Source of the DNA: Gyrodactylus bullatarudis | Taxonomy: Eukaryota; Platyhelminthes; Monogenea; Gyrodactylidea; Gyrodactylidae | Direction of reading: 5' to 3' | Length of the DNA: 64,000 bases | Assembly: GCA_012064415.1 (NCBI GenBank) | Contig: SSNU01000313.1 | Span: forward strand, 411,687-475,686 | Shown: positions 24,301 through 38,378 of the stretch, one piece after another | Layout: each line of letters starts with the position of its first letter | Numbering within the stretch: the stretch's first letter is position 1 | Position numbers and translations under genes: made by a program | The notes under the pieces: generated by a model | Seen by the model: only the letters and a program-made list of their open reading frames with translations | Told to the model about the DNA's origin: nothing | Databases searched by the model: none

Positions 24301-27300
24301 TTATTAGGGCCTCAAAAAGTCCTAAAGAGTCTATTTTTTCCTAAGGATACTGTGGCTCCGAGGATTAATAACATGTTAAAAAAAATTATTTATCATGATC
24401 CAGATCAAAGTTATAAAGTCTTAGATCGATCTTATTTTCATGATAATTATTGGAGAGTTTTGGTGTTTTTTTAGCTAACATTATTTTCTGATATTCTTTG
24501 ACTTTTACTCTTTCTTTCATAATTTGTAGGATATTATCTTGAGTGAATTCTTAAATTTTATCATTATTAAAGTATTGCCACTGATGTTGCTTTATGAAAT
24601 GTACATATGGCCTATATATATCTTTTTTTGCTAATTTTCTAATGTATGATTCTAAGTGGATTTTCGGACGTATTTGAAAATTTACGTGAATATTACAATC
24701 ACAAAAGTTTTGATTATTCTCATGTAGAGAATTACATAAAAGGAACAGTAATAACTGTTATCATATCTATAGGTTTCATATTGGGAATTTTGAAAAAGAA
24801 TTAATATTTTTCCAAGAGATGTAAAAAAAATATAGACAAAAGAAAAATGATTGATATGAATGGATCTTTAAGAGCAAATTTGAACAAGAATTACGAATTA
24901 AAGGAGAAAAATGTCATTTATCTTCTAATTAAAAAAGAAAGAAAATCTCCCTTTTATTCTTTAGAAAATGGACAAGGATATGGAGTATTTACTCAAATGT
25001 AATGTTTGCGATTAATTTAAGGAAAATCAATCTTTTTCACTGTAAAATATGAATGGGAGAGGATGAAAAACAATGTAACTAACTAGATTAGTGCTCAGGC
25101 CAAAGTAGCCTCATTGTTGAAAGAATTGCAGAGAATTCTCAAAATAAACCCAATTATCTGATCTGAAAATCAGACAAGGTTCCAAAATCAAGGATGGAAT
25201 AAAAATTAACCAAAGATAACAGTAGAATATTTGAAAGGAGTCTATGAAAAATTACAGTAGTCTCTGTATGACATGAATTCAATTAGACAAAAATGAAACA
25301 GATTAAAATACTCAAGATAAGAAAAGGAAATTGAATTAACATGAAATAGACACAGAAGACGATTATTACTTTTACGTTTGTATCTCAGATTTATGTTTTG
25401 TGTAAAAAGTGACACTTTTTGATTGATCCTACATAGTTCTCGATTGTGATGGATAATACAAACCTGATCCATCTTGAAATATGAATTAATGTCAAGTTTC
25501 AAGAGCTAATATTCTATTTGAGTTATATATAGCATTTGAGTGGGGATCTTTCTAATACTCTTCTGTTTGATAGAGTAGCAGTTTATAGAAATGAGAATAT
25601 ATATACATTTAGATAGTTTCACGCTCATATTTTTACAATTTTCAGACTCGATTACTTCCAATTCCCAGAGTTAAAGGATAAATATTAAAACGAGCATAAA
25701 TAATATATAGTTTAGAAATCTCAAGAGATATCTAGAGTTATAAGTATAGTATTTTTGTTAATCAGAGCACTCTGATTATCTATCTATCTATAGAGAGGAA
25801 TAAGATAGTTTGAACTGGAATATTCCTTCGAAATAAATGATTTATGACCAAGTTCATTCTTTGGAACAACCACAACGCGCAAGGGAGAGTCAAATTTTAA
25901 TGGAAAAGTTGACCAGACTCATGTCTGATATATATAGATTAATGAGAGTCTACATTTATAAATAAATAATAGTAATTTCTTGTATTCAGAGTATAAGAAT
26001 CTTTATTCAAGACTTACACTTTCATTAAATGCTTATTCTAACTATAGCAAATACCTCTGTTCTGAAAATTGAAATAAATTTTTATTATAGCATCAGGGCT
26101 CAAAATTATTTGAGATAGATACTGATAATTGGCAATCCATTGAGAAATATGAGGAAAATATGGCAGAGAAAATTTAGAAAGAGATTCCTGAGAAAAACAG
26201 TGATTAAGGCTTGTCGTTACAGATTACCTATCAGATTAAGGGAAAATAAAATTCTATGTGTAGGGAAAAAAATCTTTCATGTTGTCTTTTAAGTTGTATT
26301 AGGTAAAATGAAAGAGAAATAAATCAGAAGGAATTTTGGCATATGATTTTGATCATAAGAAAGACAAAAAATATTTCTTCTTTTGTTGAAATGAGAAGAA
26401 ATTTCTGTCCATTTGTGTATTTATCTTATGTGCTCAGAATCTAAAGGAGTTGAAAATAGTCCCTATTAATATTATATAACCAGATTACAAAATAATACTT
26501 TTAATCTTGAACGTTTTACAAACCCCTCATCGTTGGGCTCACTATTCTTGAAGACGGCAGGAAGACAATTTTTGAAAGATTTATTGAAAAGTATTTTGAA
26601 TAAAAAGATAGATAAAACGACAGAGTTCACCTTTGGCACCTTTGTTAGATAAAATCTGTGGTTTGGGTCACTTTCGAAGTCAACTACTTATTGGGTCAAA
26701 CTTTGAGCTGGAAAGTGGCAGAATAATTAAAAGAAGATTTTCCAGATCAAGATTAGACAAGAAAAAATATTTACTACTACTAAATTTTAAAGATTTATTC
26801 GTTTTGGATTCTGATTTCTTGATCCTTTTCACTACTTAATGATCAATGAAATTTCGATACCTCAAATTTTGAATACTGACCATATTTATCTTGAAAATTA
26901 ATTTTTTTTCAGTTCAAGTCTTATATAATAGGGATATATCATCAAAAACTACATATAGGGGTAGGGAATTTATCAAAACCTACATGTATATTTACAAAAT
27001 TTACATGGTCTATTCCGGTATATTATCACTTCCTACATGAGTAGTCATCACTTTTAAAATGATGTGTTCCATTAATTACATAATCTACATATAAATTTCA
27101 TTATCTACATATCCCATGGTCTTAATTACAAATACTACATAGATTTATCAAATTCTACATGTTGATTGGTTAATTTTTTCAAGGGCTAAATGTTAATTAG
27201 ATGCACCCTTTTACCAGCCATTATTTGATATCTAGTGAACTCTAGATACTCATCTAAAGCTGAAATCAAAGATGAATTAGATGCTTATTCTGTAAGCATT

Positions 27301-30300
27301 AAACGTCCATATAAAGTTAAAAATTCCACAGCGTAATGTTCGTTCAATATTCGCTTTAATAAACCAAGAGATGGATATTTCTATGCGAGTGCCCAATAAT
27401 CCTGGAACTCATGCAGATATTAAGATTGAAAAATTTATAATAATAGGATGCATCTAATTAACATTTAGCCCTTGAAAAAATTAACCAATCAACATGTAGA
27501 ATTTGATAAATCTATGTAGACCAATTAATTAATTAATTAAGACCATGGGATATGTAGATAATGAAATTTATATGTAGATTATGTAATTAATGGAACACAT
27601 CATTTTAAAAGTGATGACTACTCATGTAGGAAGTGATAATATACCGGAATAGACCATGTAAATTTTGTAAATATACATGTAGGTTTTGATAAATTCCCTA
27701 CCCCTATATGTAGTTTTTGATAATATAAGTTATATTTGTCATCTTGATGAAAAAATAGGGGATTTTGTCATAGATTCCCAACTTTATGTGTGGCAATCCC
27801 TTTCCTTTAAAGTTACTTTAAAATTATTCACAAAGAGAATATAATAATTCTATATACTGAATGAATTTTCTGGGAAATCCCAAAATAAGAGTTTGGTCCA
27901 TGGGAATTTTAGTCGACAATAAACTAAAGATTTTAATCAGAATAATGGCATCAATTCAAATGATTTCGCGTATACTTTAAATGAATAACTGAGAGATTGA
28001 GAACATTTTTGAATTTCAATTGTGTAGTAACTCTGTCATATATAGATCCATAGAGATATTAAATGTGTCTCTATGGTAGTACAAAGAATATAGAGAAAGA
28101 CCAAAAAAGATTGGGTAGAATTAACAAAAGAAAAAATTCCCTGTCACTCGGTAGTTCATGTTTAGGAGGTGAAAAAGTGTATTACATGACAGGAAGGAAA
28201 TTCTCCACAACTGAATGAATTCAAAAGTGATGAAATTAGCTAAACGAGTAGAAACACAAAAATTCCAAGACTATATATATAATTTATATATATAAAGAGA
28301 GCAAGCGATCGTATAACATCATGTAATGAATGATCAAATGTGTGTAATCCAAAGTAAAAGAGAAGGGGAATGAGAAATGTGTACATTATGATCGGGGGAA
28401 AATTAGGAGCTATGAGGTGGGAGGGGTAGGTTTATCATGAGTGGAAAATAAAGAATGAAAGCTAAAGTAAAGAGATTAATCTCTTTGATATGTAAAGTAA
28501 TTTTAGAAAAATAGACAAGTCAAATGATTGTGTATGCGATAATTTGAATGTAAACTGTGTTTATTGATGTAAATTTTCATAATGAAGCTTGAGTAAATTA
28601 TATTGCATGATACTCTCTCTAGCATACTCTCCCCCAATGTGAACCAGACGACAGGGGAGTGATTAAATGTCAATGCCCCAATATATGAAATATCACTAGA
28701 GAATTTTATCAATGGCGTTCTTTTTTTGTATCTCAATGACTTTATCATATATTGATGAATAACTACTCAAAAGTAAATTGTTGGGATTCAATGAGTTTTA
28801 CAAAAATCACAATTTTTCATCAGGAATTCGAATATTTAAGAGATTTTCCAGATCATGCTGCCTGCTTTTACAATTTTTGAACTTTGTAGTAGTAAATTTT
28901 CGTGGGATTTTGAATTATTCAAATTTCATTGATTTTCAAGTAGTGAGTAAGATCAAGAAATCCAACTCCCTAAGGGTAATGAGATGAATCTGATTCAGCA
29001 TATTCGGCTTTCTTGTCTAATTTTGATCCTGAAAGACTTCTTTTGACCCTGCTCCTTCTTTCAAATCAATAAAAAATTTAAGCTCGAACTTCAAAAAATA
29101 GGCGTCGAATGAAAATTTGAAAAATGTCCATATTTTTTCTTAAAAATAATTTGTATTAAGAGATTGGAAAAGAGATTTATCGAAGCCAAAAGTACATTTC
29201 TTGAAGAAAAACTTTTTCTTGATTTCTAAAATCCTCTAAAAAATTCTTGACGAAAAATTTGCAATTTGGGAAAATCATAGTTTCCCAACTTCATATCAGC
29301 TTTATAAATACTAATTGCCAAGAAATTGCTCATAGAAGATTGAATTTTATTTATAATATAATGATGAGTAATAAAGTTATTTGATATAAAATCTTGATCC
29401 TGAAAAACCTCTTTTGATCGACCTCCAACTTTAAAATCAATAAAAATTTTTGGTTCAAAGTTCGAAAAAATGGGATTTTGGCGCCAAATGGAAATTTGAA
29501 AAATGGCCATAGTTTTCATAAAAATAATTTTTCTTCAGAATATATATAATTTATTTTAAAAATAAGACTCACTTCATCAAGAACCATAAGACCCCATTCC
29601 TGTCCTCGAATCCATTCCATAATTCTTTCTGCTTCGTAGGATCTTTTGGAGGTGAATGCAATCATGGAATATGTACTGATGCAAATACAGGCATTAGAGC
29701 CAGGTCGATCTTTGGCATCTGATGTAAACCGGAGAATTTGGCTATCTTCAACAGTGGACCACATTTTGAATTGATTGCGCCATTGTTCCACAGCTACAGC
29801 ACTGGTTGCCAAGCAAAGTGTTGGCTTTCTAACTGTACAAACGGCAGTAACACCAACAAGAGTTTTACCAGCGCCACACGGTAAAACAATGACACCAGAA
29901 CGAGCACGACCATTACCAAACATTTTTCGAAGACTTTTCTCTTGATAGGGTCTCAGAGTTGTGCTAGCCTTGAGATCAATTGCAATATCCTTGTTAATTT
30001 TGTCTTGTCTAAAGTCATACTCAGCCAAGAGAGGAATTTCCAGCTCAACACATCTCTGCTGAAGTATTTCAATTTGATCCTGACTCATTTCAATAACCAT
30101 AGTCTGTTGGGGATCGTTATCCTTACTGGCAACTTGCTCTTCCTTCTCGTTTTCTACGCCGATTTTAGTGACGTCAATTTTGTCATTATCCCCAATGAAT
30201 GCATTTGGATTTGTTTGGCCATTTTTGAGTAGAGTACCCCCAGCAGCTTCTTTATTCTCTTGCAAGAGTTGATCTTCTTCAAGAGCTTCTTCCATAGCAT

Positions 30301-33300
30301 CCATTTGTATGTACATTTGAAGAATCTGAAAAGAAAAATATTCATTTTATGAATACAGCTGGAAGAAACTATGTCACAAGTTACGAGGACAATAGAAAGA
30401 ACCTTTGTTTCTTGAAAATTTATGCTGACGAAAGAAGAGCTCTTGTCCTAAAATATGCACATTTCCCTAGAGTCCTCTTGATAAATAAAAGAAAAATTAT
30501 TCTCAAGATATTTTAGTCAGAAATTTTTCAAAATTTATAATCAAATTATAAAAAGTTAAATATTCTGGACGTATATTGGAAATTCGCTAATCAAATTTAT
30601 AAGATTCGTTCAAGCACTAAATTTTACACAGATAAATGGATCATTTTTCGAGTCGCACTCCTATAGCTCAATTCATTCAGTGGAAAAAAAGGAAAGTTTT
30701 TAATGGACTTGCAATTTTTAACAAGAAATCATAGCGCGCTAAATTCAAAATTTAATAAACTAAAATATAATTTTTTAAACCAGAAATTGTTGAATATTAT
30801 AACTTCACTAAAGGTGGAGTTGACACTCATGATCAGTTAGTTTGTACAAGTTAAAGATCTACTAAGCGATGGCCACGGTCTCTGTTTTGGAAAATCTTGG
30901 ATATATACTTCACCAAATGAACCTATTCAATGAAATAATATAAGAGGCTCATGATTATACATATAGCAAAAATACCCATGAAAAATTTGGATTAGTTTAT
31001 ATTTCCTAACTTTTCGCTAAGGAAACCTTACTTTCAACTAAATTTGAAAACAAAACAAATCATTTATGAATAATATTTATACTAATTTTGAGCAAAAACA
31101 TACTAAATCTGAAAACAGAACTCAAGGACATAAATTATGTCACATAATATAGATCTGATTTTTCAATTTAAAAACATACGTACTAGTTTTGCAAATACCC
31201 TAATTTTTTTCCATTGAAAAAACCAATATTAAAATGAAGGGGTAAAAATGGACCCCAGAGGTATTATTTGTAATTTATACATTGTACAGGGCGAAGGTTA
31301 ATGAATTCGATAATGAACGAAGTTAATGAATAAGGCTAAATTTATCTGTTGAAATGTCCGCAAGCATTTAGATTAATACGCATTTAATTTTAAATTAGAG
31401 AATATTTTAAATGTCAGAGTTAAAGCTGAACAAGTTAATTGAGTGATGTAGCTGAAGAATGAACGAAAAAAAGTCCAGTCCAAAATACATTGCTGTTATT
31501 TATTAGTAGATTAATGCAAATCATCTGTTTTAAATTTCAGCCTAAATGAGAAATAAATTTCAAAATAATACAGTGATATCGGAGAGTAGAAAAAGGAATA
31601 ATAAATTGAAAAAAAGGAATATTTTATAATTCACGTCATTGTCAATGGGAGCTGAATGCGAATAGTGAGATCTGCTGATAGCTATTTTTAAGAAAAGCGG
31701 AAATATCTATCGAAAATATATTGAAATAATCCTAAAGGTAAGTATATCCGTGAGTAAAAGAATCATAGGATGATCTGAATTCGACTCTACAGGAAATGTA
31801 TTAAACCATCATATTTAACGTATTCCCACTTAAAATTACCTTCAAATACAAATTTCGATAATGAGACTTAACCTAGTACACCTTTCTACATCGAATGATA
31901 ACTAGTGTGAGCACTATGCTAAGATAAGTATTTTTTCTTCGAACAAATCACGAGGGTTCATACTTAGATGACGTCTCGCAAATTTTTGAAGGGAAAAAAT
32001 CATTCTGCATTATGTTGATGCCCATTTTTCTTATAATCTCCCACCGACATGATAGCGGAGAAGCATTTTTGAGACATTTGTCTTATAGATCAACGAAAAG
32101 CTGAGCATTTCTCAGAGAAAATTTATTTCATTTTTCAAGTGTCGCAAGATTTGGAGATTCTCAGACTGATGATTGACTACTACAAGGGAATCTCAGAGAA
32201 AAGAATGAGATTTTATCCTCTCCTACTACATGATTGAAAAATTAGAGTGAATTTTTTCTTCAAGATGAAATTGCATAAAACTCAAGTATCTTTTAATAAT
32301 TTGATTTACATCTTACAACACCTGAACGAAACATGAGCATTGTCTTCACCCTCATGTTAACGTCGGACAGCAATATTTCCCACAAATTAGGGGGGTGGGG
32401 TAACAAGCGAATATAGAAACTGTCAATGGGGGAAAAGAGGGTAGCTGTATAATGCACTAATTTTGTTGTCCAACACTCACTTCAGGACTGTACTGTATAT
32501 TACGTGAAAACAATGTGCTATCATAATAGAGATGATGAACAAGATAAACAGAATAGTGTCTCATACGTTTTGTCTCTATTGAGGGAGAGAATGTGTGAAA
32601 TATAAAAAGGGATCCCTCTGACGAGAGATTGAAAGTGGGAATGAATAAATTATAAAATCAATCAGTGATGGGGAAGAATTATGTTACTAACAAATAATGA
32701 TCCGCTCTCCTTTTTTTGTAAGAAATAATTAATCATTAAAACGTTTTAAAAGGAAAAATGAAGACTGACACAAGTCAATACTGGATTTCTATCAAATTTG
32801 AAATGGTAATGTCTCTTTGAACAAGAGCTCTTGCTTGTGGAAATTAGGAAATCTGATAGCCGAATCTATCAACTAATAAATGTCTCTTAGTTTACTCGGT
32901 GCTTCTTGAAGAATTTAAAGTATTTAAGAATATGTTGCCAACGTTTACCATTAGATGATTAAAAATATTATTCAAATTTTTATTTAGCACTGTATTCCCA
33001 TTTTTTCAAACTTTAAGTGTATTTTTTTCTGGTTTAAAAGTGGGAGGGCGGTCAAAAGAAAAAGCAACTTTATTTTAAAAATATTTGATTACTTGTATAG
33101 TCTTGAAAAAAAAGAAAAAAGAGAGTACTTATAGAATTATTGTGGCACGGAAATATGGCATAGAAATATGAGAGGTACATTTTTAATAACGATGATGATG
33201 TCGATGAAAAGGAGTATGCGTGACGTGCTTAAATATTTCTGGTCAGTTTGATTATATATTTTTCTTTCTTTAATAATTTTTTACTACGATCAAGATTAAA

Positions 33301-36300
33301 ATAGACTCAGGGAAAAAAGCAGAAAAAGAATTCAATGAAAGATTTGATATAAAAGGGAAATATGAAAGGATTCTCAAGTGAAGGCCCTCAATCTCTCTCT
33401 CTTTGGGAGGGAAATTGTAAATGGAGCTTTTCTCAATAGTTGAACACTTTGAATAAGAATAGAATACTGTGTATATGAATGTGGGCATTTGGGACAGTTC
33501 TCAATCGACCCGGTAACCAAATGGTTTGTTGATACGCTAATCACGAATTTATAATTATTTTAGTACATTTTCGTATCAGACTAATATGATCTTTCCTAGT
33601 CTAACACAGTTTTTGTTCCTAAATTGGCAAAAGACTCATTCAGGCAATTTGACACTTGAATTCTCATGGTATTTTACTTTTTCATAAACGTTTCAAACAA
33701 AAATATAGACTTTCCTTTGAACTAAGTAAGGTAGTTTGATATTATTTTGCTTTTATGAAAAACTTTTCCAAGGGTACAAACTTGAATCACTAGTTCATGT
33801 AATTATAATTGAAAATTCTACGATTAATGAGATGTAGATGAGAAGAGATGACAAACACACGATCTATGTGCATCTATGTACAGAGTGTAAGAAAAGAGGA
33901 GTAGGGAAAATCTTTATTTTTTCTTGAATTAATTAATGCCTAATAAATAACATGTTGTTGTTGTACTGAATGCAAATGTATGAATGAACGTGAAATATTT
34001 TTGTCCATCCAAGCATCGATAATAATGATTATGAAAAAAAGACAATGTTAAGAGTGTTAGTGTCCCTGAATGAAATTTAGATCGTGTGTGTGTGTGTGTG
34101 TGTGTGAATGATAAAAATCAAAATTTAGACTATTCTTAGGATGAGACTTTGTAAAAGAGTTTAATGAGCAGTAAAAATGAAAATGAAGATTATGGAGAAA
34201 AAAAAACACAATAAAAAAACAAATTGAATAAAAGAAATTGATAAAGGAATTATAGATGGAATGGTGGGGTGGAGAGAGAGATTAACATGTGTGAAAGATC
34301 AAAGGATTAAACAAAACAGGAAGAGAAAATTGAGAATTTTAATCTGTATTTTTCTATAGTTTGATGTGCATTTGCATACTGCTGTTTTATTTTTAATAAA
34401 ATTTAATAGATAATAAAAGTAATGAGGATTTGGTCAAAAATTGATTGTGAGATTTGAATTATCATCAACTGAGATGAATATTAGATATTAAACTAAAGCT
34501 GGCCGAACAAATGAAACAGTTAAATACTGATATTTGACACAAAGAATTCAAATATGGCCAAAGAAGTTTTCATATGAATGCTATTTTCGAAGAAAAAGGT
34601 AACATTTTAATTTTAATCAAGGATTCATATTACTAAGGTTGTATGATATAAGAAAAGGAAAAATAATATCCCATAAACTGAAAAATAAGTAGAAAAAATT
34701 ACTTTCAAGAAAATTTAAGGGATTTTGAGTAGAAAAATAGTCTTTTTCCGTAAATTGTTGCAAAATTTTTAGTCAATCTTGTGTCAACAAAATTTCTAAT
34801 TTTTGTTTAAATTTTTTTTTCATGATAGAAAATGACCCTTCAACTGTTCTTGAGCATATTTTACTAAGTACATACATGTATATCCTTTTAGTTAAAATTT
34901 GAAATTCATGAAGAAATATTATCTAACAAAAAGCTACGATCTAGGTGCTATTTTCTTACATGATGAAAGCTCGATATCAGGAATATGGCTATCAATTCAT
35001 AGAAAATTGTGGTTGGTAGCTAGTTGAGGGATACTATATTCTGAGATTAAATTTGAAATATAGTACAATAAAGTACAACGATTTAGTACAGAAATAGTAC
35101 AATGTCATATTTTAATAGCAAAAGCTTGGCTAAATTAAAATTCGAGAAGCTCAAAGGAAAAAGAATGATACCAACTAATTCGTATTGAAAAATCAGCAAA
35201 TTTATCCTCCTGAAGAATTACTTTAAACAATATTGGCTAATTATATTGAAACTTTGGTAGGTAGAAAAAATTATTTTTAGTATACTCCATGGTGTCATGA
35301 TAATTTGATCGAGGTCGAATTATAATTATCCCATACGCAAGAGTAGATAATAAATGAGCAATTTGCCTATTAATCAATAGGGAAAAAACATAAGTGATAA
35401 ATTTTGGTTGAAAATTCAATATGCTCAGTAGAGTGGAAAATATTTTTCCTTCAGGAATGAAAGATATATTACCCCTTTATTTGAGTGTAAATAATTCAGG
35501 ACTATTTTTAACCATTCTCTAATAAGACGTTTTCAGAAGGCATAAGAAGTATTTTATGATTTTGCAAGTGTGTTATTAATAATAAGTTATTATGTTAAAA
35601 GAGACTAGATAAATTCAGAAAACCTTGTTAAATATTTAAGAAATGGACAAAATTGGTTTAAGATCCATTGACACTTAAATATTCTTGTTAAAATAATAGA
35701 AACTATAGTAATTTTTAGATGGAATCATTTTTAAATAAAAATTTATGTTTATAAAATAATGCATGAATAATAAAAGGGATATAATAAATGAAAAAATTCA
35801 GTTTTTATAATCAGGAGATACTTATAGAGGAAAGAGAATACTAAAGAAATGGTATAGAGTTTGAGAAATCACACGCGAAACATGTCTCTCTTATGAAAGA
35901 TGATATTTTCTTTTGTGAAAATTCTAGTGGGAATATAATGATATAAATAATTTACTCTTTTCTACATTAAAAAGATTGTAATATTCGAGTGTAAAATATA
36001 TAAAATAAGATTAGCTCCTTTTGTTTAGAATTATAGAGATAAGTTTTGCGTGAATTTTTCTTGTTTAGAGATTAAATGAAGAAAAAAGTTTATTTTCAAA
36101 TCTTCCTCACTTTTGAATCAAGATTGAGAATTGTATTTCCTTGGATATTTTTGGGATCATTTTGTTGATTCGAAGATGGATTCTTATCATCATTTTGAAC
36201 AGGTTCCAAGCCAAAATCGTTTAGTTTATACATGTGATCTTCCAGAAGATCTGATTCGATTGATGGATTTTTTACAATGCAATTTTTTATGACAGGATCA

Positions 36301-38378
36301 GCGATGAGCTTTTTAAGAAAGTCTTTGAATCGGCTCTCTACAAAGTAGCGGCCTCCACGCAATACTAGTTTTGCCTTACCATAAGAAAGAGTACAACACT
36401 GAATGTACTCAATGATCCCTTGGGGTAATTCCGTTTTGCACAACCTCCTGAGGCATCCAATAATTTCATCTGTGCGAAGACCAACAGATACAGCAGCATA
36501 CAAGGAATATGATGTTAGTTTGTATTCATGAATATTTTCTGGTCGACAAACAGGTTCACTTATAGCGATAAGAAAGTCTTCAGCTTGCTTTGAAATTGTT
36601 GAAAATGTTTCAAGGAATATGTGCCCATCAGGACCAACCCATAATGGTCTGTTCTGATGATCTGTCCGTAGGCTGAGGAGATTTCTCAAATCCTTGGCAC
36701 CGAATTCATCTTTTGGAGTTGTAATCGTTCCATCTGATAAATAAATTAAGTTTTCTTAAGATTTTAAAATAAAATTCTACAAATCATGTGTATTTCTGTT
36801 GGAAAATAAAATAATTTAATCATGCTAATGCTAGTTTTTCTTGAAATTCTGATCTACTACGACAACACCATAACTTGAAATGCTTGAGGGATTAGGAGCT
36901 AGGAAATTTTTTTCCCCATCAACTTTGGAAAAGAAAAATTTCATGAATTTAATTGAATAAAAATTCGATCAATACAACTAGAGTTTAGTCAAAATAGCTT
37001 AAATGATAATTATTTTTCACTATAGAGTATGGTTAGAGTATAAGTTACAAAGTAAAGCTATAGATTGTAAAATCATATTTTGGGCATCTGGGTTGTGGTT
37101 TTATTGAAAAATACATAAATAAATCTAGAAAAAGTAAACGTTTATAAAAGATTTTTTCCACTTATCCAATTTATCAGGGTACCTTGTGTATAATTTAATA
37201 AAGAAATGTAGAAAAGATAAATTTACTCAAGTGTAGCCTTTTACAACTGATAAGTTCCTTCTAATAAAAAGATGAACATTTAACAAGAGAGGAGTTTGCA
37301 TTGATAAATTTCGATAGACAAAAATAAAAGTGAAACAAAAAGTGACAGTCCCTTGATTATGTTATTTCACTTTGGGTAGTATGCTCATGAGTTTTTCCAT
37401 CAATTTTTGATAATTACATACAGTTAGTTGGATTAATATTATATTTACTTTGATCACTAGGGCAATGGACAGGGGAGACTATGTTGAAGAAAACTAATAA
37501 ATTAACATTAATTATTCTGATACAGTGAAGAGAAATTTTTATTTTTAAATGCAATAGAGTAAGTTGACCATTCTTTTGGTAAGTAATAATTTTCTTGAAA
37601 CATTTATTATTATTTTGCCAGATACACATTTTCTTGTTATGCCTTTGTTAGAAAAATCTTGAATATGGAAGAAATTTATTATTTTCAAAGTTGCTAGACA
37701 AATAAAAACTCACTAAAGCTGTATTGATCTTTAGATAAATATTTGCAAACAAATTTCACTTTTTATCTAAATTCAAAGTCCGATAGTACACTTTCTACAA
37801 TATTCAAAGATGGGATTTTCAATTGAATGGTTTAAAACAGTTTAATATCAAGACTATGGACTTGGTTTCTCAAGCTCTACCTAATTTATATCTAAACAGG
37901 ACTCTAAGAGAACAATCTCTCGTTCGTTATCTTTTAGAAACTTCTAATAAAGTTATTATTTATTTTAATTCAAATTAAAGAGATAAAATATATTGATGAA
38001 ATCATTTCCATAGTAAATATTTTAATATTCCATACCAACCAGAATTTATGGCTAAATTAAATATTTTTTATAGGCGAAATTTGAAAATAAAAGTCCTCAG
38101 AGATAGCTTAATTCCTATTAAAAAAATATCCCAAGATTACATTTTATATACAGAGTTCTCTTACCAGAATTTCCTTGACTTTTATTTGTACGTGACATGA
38201 CCCTGGCCTCATCCCTATCAGCAAGTTTACCTTCGAATTCCTCATCATCTTCGCTCTCATCAGAGTTGTTCAAATCTTCGAAATAAGTGTCTTGAGAATC
38301 TTCGTTAACTGAAGTAACAGAATCAGCCTGACGTGTATCAGATTTAGCAGATCTCTTTACAGCACGTGTTTTTGCCAT
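21377..38378 (-). CDS. ERCC3: TFIIH DNA helicase/translocase XPB (ERCC3)
   Basis: XPB is the 3'-5' translocase of TFIIH that opens promoters and repair bubbles in the nucleus. Exons: 38165-38378, 36111-36733, 29573-30325, 22002-22478 and 21377-21925. The phases fit and give 871 aa against about 782 in human. In order: an acidic, Lys-rich N-terminus (1-72); the damage-recognition/N-terminal domain (about 80-240, with [14 protein letters not shown] and EPVCRP); an expanded linker; Walker A CGAGKT with Lys433; DEVH split by intron 3 (Asp529, His532); the RED motif (560-562) in [11 protein letters not shown]; and motif VI with QRLGR (726-730). The C-terminus ends PLFKLFRK, close to the family's usual end. 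Introns 2 and 3 are 5.8 and 7.1 kb, the last only 76 nt. All catalytic motifs are intact, so this should be functional. It starts head to head with a RASD-like gene. Confidence 0.96.
22850..23177. repeat. Truncated copy of the TTAA MITE in XPB intron 3
   Basis: The sequence from GCATTTTTTGGCTCTAAAAC onward follows the element at 9264-9642, with scattered changes, and ends with the same GGGACATGAAGGG. The flanking TTAA has become TTGA here and the left third is absent. It is therefore an older, broken copy. Confidence 0.7.
23700..24700. repeat. Composite inverted repeat in XPB intron 3
   Basis: The block near 23715-23790 (containing AAAAATGCAGGGGATGACAG) returns inverted at about 24150-24230. 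The block around 23812-23860 returns inverted near 24640-24695. A SINE body (24252-24445) sits inside. A diverged copy of parts of this unit is at 49945-50282. It has no transposase-like frame. Confidence 0.6.
24252..24445 (+). repeat. SINE body without tRNA head
   Basis: Nearly identical to the body of the SINE at 4870-5040, including AGGATACTGTGGCTCCGAGG. It also shares the 5' flank seen at about 4652-4683. The intervening segment holding the tRNA-like head (about 4684-4868) is missing. Either the head is an insertion into an older repeat in the first copy, or it was deleted here. Confidence 0.65.
26630..26885. repeat. Fragment of the foldback family seen at 62803-63500
   Basis: The segment around 26725-26765 and the stretch near 26815-26865 (AATGAAATTTCGAT) match parts of the 62.8-63.5 kb element at about 63040-63180. 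Only one arm is present, with mismatches. Confidence 0.45.
26936..27726. repeat. Large foldback with 270-bp arms and unique centre
   Basis: The left arm, about 26936-27207, opens with AAAACTACATATAGGGG. It is reproduced almost exactly inverted at about 27449-27726, with few changes beyond a short TTAA-rich expansion near 27520. The 240-bp centre is not palindromic. Internal TAC-ATG-type motifs (CTACAT) recur many times in the arms. The high arm identity suggests recent insertion or gene-conversion maintenance. Confidence 0.88.
28766..29540. repeat. Composite of the TTGGCGCC foldback family
   Basis: Two related blocks at about 29018-29155 and 29390-29538 are direct repeats of each other. Both resemble 63240-63400 at the other end of the window. 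The left part (28795-28860) resembles an inverted arm. The block just after it ends where XPB exon 3 begins (29573). Confidence 0.6.
30326..36110. other. XPB intron 2
   Basis: A 5.8-kb AT-rich intron. It holds a (GT)n tract at 34084-34106 and short CT-rich runs near 33395, but no foldback comparable to those in intron 3. I saw no nested gene on either strand; the antisense and sense open frames are all under 75 codons and unrecognised. Confidence 0.6.
34084..34106. repeat. (GT)n microsatellite
   Basis: About 11 uninterrupted GT units inside XPB intron 2. Confidence 0.9.
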
